Positions 58,425-64,000 of a stretch of DNA of 64,000 nucleotides are shown here, piece by piece. Location: the NCBI RefSeq assembly GCF_018446385.1, contig NC_055986.1:29447593-29511592 (forward strand), in the 5' to 3' direction. The notes beneath the pieces are model-generated. The model made no database searches, was not told the DNA's origin, and was given only the letters and a program-made list of their open reading frames with translations. The stretch is from Zingiber officinale. Lineage: Eukaryota; Streptophyta; Magnoliopsida; Zingiberales; Zingiberaceae. The position numbers and the translations under genes are program-made. How positions within the stretch are numbered: position 1 is the first letter of the stretch; every line of letters starts with the position of its first letter.

Positions 58425-61400
58425 TGTAACAACCCAAATTTCCTCAATTCGAGTCCTAAAATTAATTTAAAAATATTTAAAAATGCTATAGAAATATTCT
58501 AGGGATTTTTAGAAATTTTTAGAGTATTTTTATACAATTTTTGGAGGACGTTTGATATTTTTACTAAACGAAAGAAGTTTCGACAAAAAAATGTCCAAGC
58601 CGAGATTCGAACCCGTGACCTCCGGCCAAACTAATGTCTTAAGCAAATCCGGCTGACCAGGAAACCCAAGCGGGCATGCTGATCAAATAGGGAAATAAAA
58701 TATATTTAAGCAGTAAGGAAATCGAAAATAAATTGAAATAAAAAGGGCGCGGCTGAGGAATCGAACCCGCGACCTTTGACTCGGTCAAAACCCAGCTGAC
58801 CAAGTGTTCACGCGACCGTTGCTGAATAAGGAAAGAGAGACAAATATTTAAGATATAGTATTTAATAAAAAAAAAACCCTAGTTACAAAAGAGGGCTTAA
58901 TTTTTCCCGAGACCAAAAGCCTTTCCTCTCCTCTCTTGCGACAGCGCTTCTCCTCTCGGGCGGAAACGAAGCCACACTTAGGGCACGTCTCCTGCGGCCG
59001 GAGAGCACCTTTTTCCGTGAGGTCTTCACACCTTCTCGGTCGTCTCGTCAAGGGGAGCACGCTGACACAGAGGAATCACCGAGAGCTCGAGTTCTCCTGA
59101 AACCCTAGTGCTTCCTTTCCGGCTGTAAGTCCAAGAAAACCTAAGGTAAAGTTGCTACTCACTTGCAGTAGGATAGTTTTGGGTTCTTATTCCTTTTGTT
59201 TTCGAATTCTCTGTGAAGATTGCGGGCTGGGTTTGCTGCCGTGAGGTTCAAGGAAGAACATGAATGGTAAAGTTTAAGCATGCAGGCAGTTTACCTCAAG
59301 CTTTGTAGCTGGATTTCGGATTTTATTGTTCTAGGCAAAGAGCATGAAGAACAATTAGGATTTTAAGTTCACAGTAGCAATTGTTTATAGTAGCAACTTT
59401 TTCTTTGGTTCCCTTGCCGTGGCACATAGCAATCACCCTTTTAATAGCATGTGCTTAATAGAAATCTACCAATGCATTTCTTAATAGAATAATTGATGTT
59501 CGGTTTGAGTTTATAGTGTAGTATTTCAGTTTGAGTCATGAATGTAACATGCCTAAGGATCTCTATTGCCCTATAGAAGTATAAGCTTTACATAGGTATC
59601 AAGCTTTACCTAAGTTTTAAATTTCAGCAGATTCAAGCATTCCATCATCTTTATGTAGCAATTTCTTTTATAGTAATAGCATTCTTACCTTATGCCATGC
59701 TTTGCTGGAAACGAATCAGAATCTGTAGACCTACTGAGTGCATGCTTTAGTATATCATGGGTTAACTTTTGATAGCAGTGATTACCTCTTCCTTATGCTT
59801 TGCTTTGCTAGAAGTAATTTAGAAGGTGTAGGTTTGTTAAGTGTATGTCCTAGTATATTGCTATCTTTACGTAGAAATTTCTGATAGTAGCATCATCTTT
59901 TCCTCATGCTTTGCCTTGTTGGAAATAGCTTAGAAGTGTAGACCCATTAAGTGCAGATTTTTGCATTTTGAAGCAGTGCATATTTTTACCTTTTGTAGTA
60001 GTGCAGATTTTTGCATTTTGTAGCATTGCAGTTTATCTCCTTTAGCAGTGTAGATTCTTTGTTTCTTATTTTGAAGCATGCTTAAAGAATTTAGATTTGC
60101 TTCCCTTTGTTTTAATTCTGACATAGCATGCTTAAGGAATTCAGATGTGGTTTCCTTTATTTAATTCTGTTGTAGCATACTTAAAGAAGTCAGATTCAGT
60201 TTTCCTTTGAATTATATCTGTTGTAGCATGCTTAAAGAAGTTAGGTTTGCTTTCCTTTGATTTATTCTGTTGATATATGCTTAAAGAGTCCTGTTGCTCT
60301 ATAAAAAAAACTCTAGGATTTGCATGTAAGTGGAAAAAAATAAGAGTTCTATTAAATCCTTAGAGGTTTAAGTAGTTATAAGAAAGAGAGACCAAGGTCT
60401 TAATAGGATCCCTAAGTTTAAGAATTGGGATCAGTAGCACACCAAGTGCTCAAAGAAATGCCAAGGCGTTTTAATATAAGAATATTAAAAGATAACAAGT
60501 ATTTTATTTTAAAGAAAGGCTAGTACCCGACTTCCGAGGTTGTCGTTAAATAAATCCAGGTGACCAATTTCGAGGTCTTGGCCCTGGTAAGACCGAGGTC
60601 TTTATCCTAGTAGAACTGGTGGCTCGCTACCCCAGTCTCTATTAGGGAGCGCTCTTTGGTACTACGCCTGGGCCCAAGAAGAAAGTTGATTATTATTTTG
60701 AAGTATTAAAGTATAAGTTTTGAAACAAATGAAACAAGCTTCACTTATGTTTAGAGTCAACAAGTTTAGCTTCTTTTAATTCGAAGCATGCAGTATTAGT
60801 TGTATTTGTTTCCTGAGTAGTTATTTAGCATGATTAGCTTTATCTTCAAGCATGTAGTTTTTATTCTTGTATGTCACGAGTATGCTAATTTTATTGCTTT
60901 GCTATTAGTTGGGCATGAGTAATCTTTATTGCTATTAGATTAATATGAGTAGCTATATATGCTTTATTTTAGAGCATTCAGTTTCTAGTTTCTTCTTGTA
61001 TACATGCACATTCATGTTTTTGTGAGTTAGATAGCGCTTACTAAGCATTTGCTTATAGTTTGCATTTCCTCTTATTGCAGATACAGGAAAGGAAAGTTTT
61101 AGCAAAGGAAGGTGACAAGGAGGAGTTCGATGATGTGTGATGCCTGGACTATGGAGAGATTTGGGGATTTGCCAAGAATTTATTAAGACTGTTTTCGTCA
61201 AATTGTTAAAAGAATTTAGAACTTGTACATGCTATTCTATGGATCGTTTTATCGTTCTTTGCGAGAGTTGATTATTTTGGTTATATATGAACTGTGTGGT
61301 TGTTTGATATATGTTCCAGCCACCTGTGGCTGAAGTATACTATGTATGTATCTCCTTTTATGGTCACCGGTACAGGGGAGATGCTACCGAAATTTTTCGG

Positions 61401-61505
61401 TAGAGACTCATCGTGGTTTCGATCATACCGGTTATGTAGAGTTAGTAGTTAAGTAACGGTCATCCTTAGAAAGTAGTAGTAGTAGTAAGAAGGGTGGTCG
61501 TTACA
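58425..61505 (+). repeat. 3' LTR of element 5
   Basis: TGTAACAACCC to GGTGGTCGTTACA, 3,081 bp, uninterrupted. tRNA-like modules lie at 58600-58815. A stretch with repeated GTGCAGATTTTTGCATTTTG lies near 59950-60030. Confidence 0.9.
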
Positions 61506-61562
61506 GTTACAAAGTGGGGGAAGGTTCAACATTTGAGGGGTGATTAATTTGGCTACTGTTTA

Positions 61563-61611
61563 GTCCCTCATTGCTTGTGTATGGTGAGCTTCCTATAGAG
61601 GACATTATAAA
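61563..61611 (+). promoter_or_regulatory. snRNA promoter of copy 14
   Basis: USE GTCCCTCATTG (one change, 61563-61573) and TATAAA at 61606-61611, spacing 32 nt. Confidence 0.6.
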
Positions 61612-61639
61612 TTGGTTCATGGTCGCATCATAATAAAAC

Positions 61640-61745
61640 ATGCAGCTGTGTGATAAGCACAAAGTGAATTATTCTTTCACCCTTTTTTTAAAGAATATCG
61701 TGTAATTTTCACTAAAAAACATCATACATTTTGAAGATCCCTGAC
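61640..61745 (+). pseudogene. U5 snRNA-like pseudogene, copy 14 (type R)
   Basis: The most decayed type R copy: loop I reads CACCCTTTTTT, the Sm site is reduced to CATTTTGAA and the 3' hairpin is absent. Element 5 ends about 130 bp upstream of its start. Confidence 0.8.
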
Positions 61746-62182
61746 AAATTGCAAGTTAAATTTGTTCGTAACAATTTTTAAATTAATTATTTTAGTTGTA
61801 AGAGTTATAATGTTTCATAAATTTAATTTTATCTCATATTTTTATTTTTGTAATGACTTAGATATTTTTGGTCCTATAGTAGTTTACACTAATTATTTGC
61901 ATATATTTTGAAAACACACCGACTATTAGGATATGTTTTGAAAGTATAGATGAAGTGTGGTGGACAACTAAGCATCATGAGTGTTCTTCAAATATCATGG
62001 TTGTACGATATACTTTGTGAGAGTATTGATTGCATGAGTCAACATCATGGGTGGTTCAAATATCATGGTGGTATCCCAAGGGAAGAGAAGAGGGTTTACG
62101 AAGCCTCGCTCAGGTAAGGAAGGAGGATGCGAAGAGAGGGAAGGTTCGACGTTTGAGGGGTGATTAATTTGGCTAGCATTTA

Positions 62183-62230
62183 GTCTCACATTGCTCGTGC
62201 TTGGTGAGTTTCCTACTTGGACATTATAAA
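62183..62230 (+). promoter_or_regulatory. snRNA promoter of copy 15
   Basis: USE GTCTCACATTG (one change, 62183-62193) and TATAAA at 62225-62230, spacing 31 nt as in copy 3. Confidence 0.7.
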
Positions 62231-62258
62231 TTGGTTCAGGGTTGCTTCATAATAAAAC

Positions 62259-62385
62259 ATGTAGTTGTGTGATAGGAACAAAGCGAATTACTCTTTCGCC
62301 TTTTACTAAAGAATACCGTGTGCTTGTCACAAAAAACAACATACATTAATTTTTGAAAGAGCTCCTTTTACAAAGGAGACCTAAC
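62259..62385 (+). ncRNA. U5 snRNA-like gene, copy 15 (type S)
   Basis: Loop I is intact (62297-62307). The upper stem has one mismatch (ACTCTTT opposite AAAGAAT). The lower stem GTGATAGGAAC/GTGCTTGTCAC pairs at 10 of 11. The Sm site is at 62348-62355. The strong hairpin GCTCCTTT/AAAGGAG is present, and the 3' box AGTTAAA is at 62394-62400. It could be active with a slightly weakened USE. Confidence 0.75.
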
Positions 62386-62817
62386 AAATTATAAGTTAAA
62401 TTTTTTCCTAAAAATTTTTAAATTAATTATTTTAGTTGTATGAGCTATAATGTTTTATATATTTAATTTTATCTCATATTTTTTTTTATTTTACATTGAT
62501 TACTAGGGTACAGATGGGGTGTGGTGGGCGACTGAACATCATTGAGTGTGGTTCAAATATTGTGGTTGATGATATACTTTGAAAGAGTTTTGATTGCATG
62601 AGTCAACATCATGGGTGGTGCAAATATCGTGACTGCATGATATACTTACTGAGAGTTTCGAACTCTTGTTATATGAGTCTGTCTAATCTTTTACCATTAC
62701 ATTGTATCGCAAGGGAAGAGAAGAGGGTTTACGGAGCCTAGCGCTAGGGTAAGGAAGGAGGATGCGAAGAGAGTGAATGTTTGTCGTTTGAGGGGTGATT
62801 AATTTGGCTAATGTTTA

Positions 62818-62866
62818 GTCTCACATTGCTCGTGCATGGTGAGCTTCCTGTAAAAGACATTATAAA
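62818..62866 (+). promoter_or_regulatory. snRNA promoter of copy 16
   Basis: USE GTCTCACATTG (one change, 62818-62828) and TATAAA at 62861-62866, spacing 32 nt. Confidence 0.7.
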
Positions 62867-62894
62867 TTGGATCAAGGTTGCTTCATAATAAAAC

Positions 62895-63022
62895 ATGCAG
62901 TTGTTTGATAAGCACAAAGCGAATTATTCTTTCGCCTTTTACTAAAGAATACCGTGTGCTTGTCACTAAAAACAACGCATATTAATTTTTGAAAGGGGTT
63001 TTTTTACAAAGGTGCCCAAACA
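62895..63022 (+). ncRNA. U5 snRNA-like gene, copy 16 (type P)
   Basis: Loop I is intact (62933-62943) on a perfect upper stem, with the internal loop AAAGCGAAT/ACCG kept. The lower stem TTGATAAGCAC/GTGCTTGTCAC loses only its outermost pair. The Sm site is at 62984-62991. The hairpin is weakened by one change in the 3' arm (AAAGGTGCCC). The 3' box AGTTAAA is at 63030-63036. Confidence 0.75.
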
Positions 63023-63492
63023 AATTACAAGTTAAATTTATTCCTAACAATTTTTAAATTAATTATTTTAGTTATAAGAGCTATAATGTTTCATATATTT
63101 TATTGTCTCACAATTTTAAATAATTTAGAAATTTTTAGTCCTCTATACATTGATTCTAAGGATATATTTTGATAGTACACTGACTATTAGGATATTTTTA
63201 GAAAGTAGTGTGGTGGATGACTAAGCATCATGAGTGTGGTTTAAATATCGTGGTTGTACAATATACTCTGTGAGAGTTTTGATCCAAAGGTGGTTTAAAT
63301 ATTATGGTTGTATTATATACTCTGTGAGAGTTTTGAACTCTTGTTACACGAGTTTGTCTCATCTTTTACCATTACACTGTATCCAAAGGTAAGAGAAGAG
63401 GGTTTACGGAGCCTAGCACATAGGAAATGAAGGAGGATGCAAAGAGAGGGAAGGTTCAACGTTTGAGGGGTGATTAATATGGCTACTGTTTA

Positions 63493-63541
63493 GTCCCACA
63501 ATGCTTGTGCATGGCGAGCTTCCTACAGAGGACATTATAAA
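63493..63541 (+). promoter_or_regulatory. snRNA promoter of copy 17
   Basis: USE GTCCCACAATG (one change, 63493-63503) and TATAAA at 63536-63541, spacing 32 nt. The USE begins 77 nt before the inferred RNA start. Confidence 0.72.
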
Positions 63542-63569
63542 TTAGTTCAGGGTTGCTTCATAATAAAAC

Positions 63570-63697
63570 ATGCAGCTGTGTGATAAGCACAGCGCGAATT
63601 ATTCTTTCGCCTTTTACTAAAGAATACCGTGTGCTTGTCACTAAAAACAGCATATATTAATTTTTGAAAGGGCTTTTTTTTACAAAGGAGCCTTAGC
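63570..63697 (+). ncRNA. U5 snRNA-like gene, copy 17 (type Q), very well preserved
   Basis: The lower stem GTGATAAGCAC (63580-63590) pairs with GTGCTTGTCAC (63631-63641) at 11 of 11. Loop I CGCCTTTTACT (63608-63618) sits on a perfect stem. The Sm site is at 63659-63666. The hairpin is GGGCTTTT/AAGGAGCCT and the 3' box AGTTAAA is at 63706-63712. With copy 4 it is the best RNA in the window. The array continues to the right edge, where the next type R monomer has begun. Confidence 0.82.
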
Positions 63698-64000
63698 GAA
63701 TTACAAGTTAAATTTATTCCTAACAATTTTTAAATTAATTATTTATTTGTAAGAGCTATTATGTTTCATACATTTACTTTTCTTATAATTTAGAAAATTT
63801 TGGTCCTCATTACATTGATTATTAGGATATATTTAGATAGTACATAGACTATTAGGATATATTTAGGAAGTAGTGTGGTGGATGACTAAGCATCATGAGT
63901 GTGGTTCAAATATCGTGGTTGTACAATATAGAGTTTTGATTGCATGAGTCAACATCATGGTGGTTTAAATATCATGGTTGTATGTTATACTTTATGAGAG

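Larger units (their letters stand above)
49400..61505 (+). mobile_element. Ty3/gypsy chromovirus element 5
   Basis: Plus-strand element inserted upstream of U5-like copy 14. The target duplication is GTTGC (49395-49399) and GTTAC (61506-61510), one base different. Parts: 5' LTR 49400-54331 (with a solo LTR inside), primer site TGGTATCAGAGC (54334-54345), gag and pol 54565-58389, polypurine tract before 58425, 3' LTR 58425-61505. Without the insert the 5' LTR is about 3.09 kb, matching its 3.08 kb partner. The LTRs differ by a few per cent by eye. The coding region is shorter than in a full element and broken in about ten places. Confidence 0.92.
8376..64000 (+). repeat. Tandem array of U5 snRNA-like genes (higher-order repeat), interrupted by transposons
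   Basis: Seventeen monomers of about 0.58-0.69 kb, all on the + strand. Each has an upstream spacer, a USE (GTCCCACATTG), a TATA box about 32 nt beyond, an RNA body of about 125 nt with the U5 loop I sequence, an Sm site, a 3' hairpin and a 3' box, followed by an AT-rich tail. Shared variants define four types in the order P-Q-R-S, giving a unit of about 2.62 kb repeated four times and cut by the window edge. The first copy is a P/Q mix. Type R lacks the 3' hairpin and has an altered loop in all four cases. Spacers (for example 8866-9320 and 9530-9925) hold no gene, and short open frames there recur only because the monomer recurs. Insertions at 12637, 13045, 16378, 45621 and 49400 interrupt the array. 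U5 is a known core spliceosomal RNA whose loop I contacts exon ends; assignment here is by motif and fold, from memory of U5. Confidence 0.85.

Noticed and set aside
8376-64000. 5S rDNA, SINE family or a Pol III snRNA (U6, U3) as explanation of the array
   Set aside because: There is no 5S sequence, no A-tail or target duplications around monomers, the USE-TATA spacing is Pol II-like, and an Sm site plus U5 loop I are present.

Overview
The window is plant nuclear DNA. It holds no protein-coding host gene that I can support. Nearly everything is either a tandem array of small RNA genes (about 8376 to the right edge) or LTR retrotransposons lying beside it and inside it. The Ty3/gypsy chromovirus elements with initiator-Met primer sites, the copia gag type, the Tourist-like MITE and the plant-type snRNA promoters all point to a flowering plant. 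A monocot is possible, but the species cannot be fixed from the sequence.

The main discovery is the array. Each 0.58-0.69 kb monomer carries a U5 snRNA-like gene with the expected parts in order: an upstream sequence element (GTCCCACATTG), a TATA box about 32 nt further on (RNA polymerase II type spacing), a stem capped by the U5 loop I (CGCCTTTTACT), an Sm site (AATTTTTG), a 3' hairpin and a plant snRNA 3' box (AGTTAAA). I count 17 copies, all on the + strand. They fall into four types, here called P, Q, R and S, in strict P-Q-R-S order. The resulting higher-order unit is about 2.62 kb. Subtracting the inserted elements gives the same 2,624 bp for two successive units. Type R copies are pseudogenes in every unit. 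Several P, Q and S copies look complete. The lower stem differs from the U5 sequence I remember but still pairs, so these are divergent U5-like RNAs.

Layout: 1-5051 is a minus-strand Ty3/gypsy (Tekay/Del-like) element cut by the window edge. It sits in the gag of a copia element (5052-7233), which in turn sits in an older copia LTR piece (7234-7751). An AT-rich 80-bp repeat and a G-rich purine tract (7752-8375) lead into the array. U5-like copies 1-9 lie at 8.7-16.1 kb, with a MITE inside copy 7 and a 1.84 kb solo LTR at 13045-14887. A three-deep gypsy nest fills 16378-44176: element 2 holds element 3, whose LTR holds element 4. Copies 10-13 lie at 44.4-49.0 kb, with a solo LTR at 45621-48087 splitting the promoter of copy 12. 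Gypsy element 5 (49400-61505) carries a second 1.84 kb solo LTR in its 5' LTR. Copies 14-17 run to the edge, and the array continues beyond it.

The retroelements are fossils. Most are broken, and their long LTRs carry antisense tRNA-like modules, minisatellites and palindromic repeats that explain most of the short open frames in the window.
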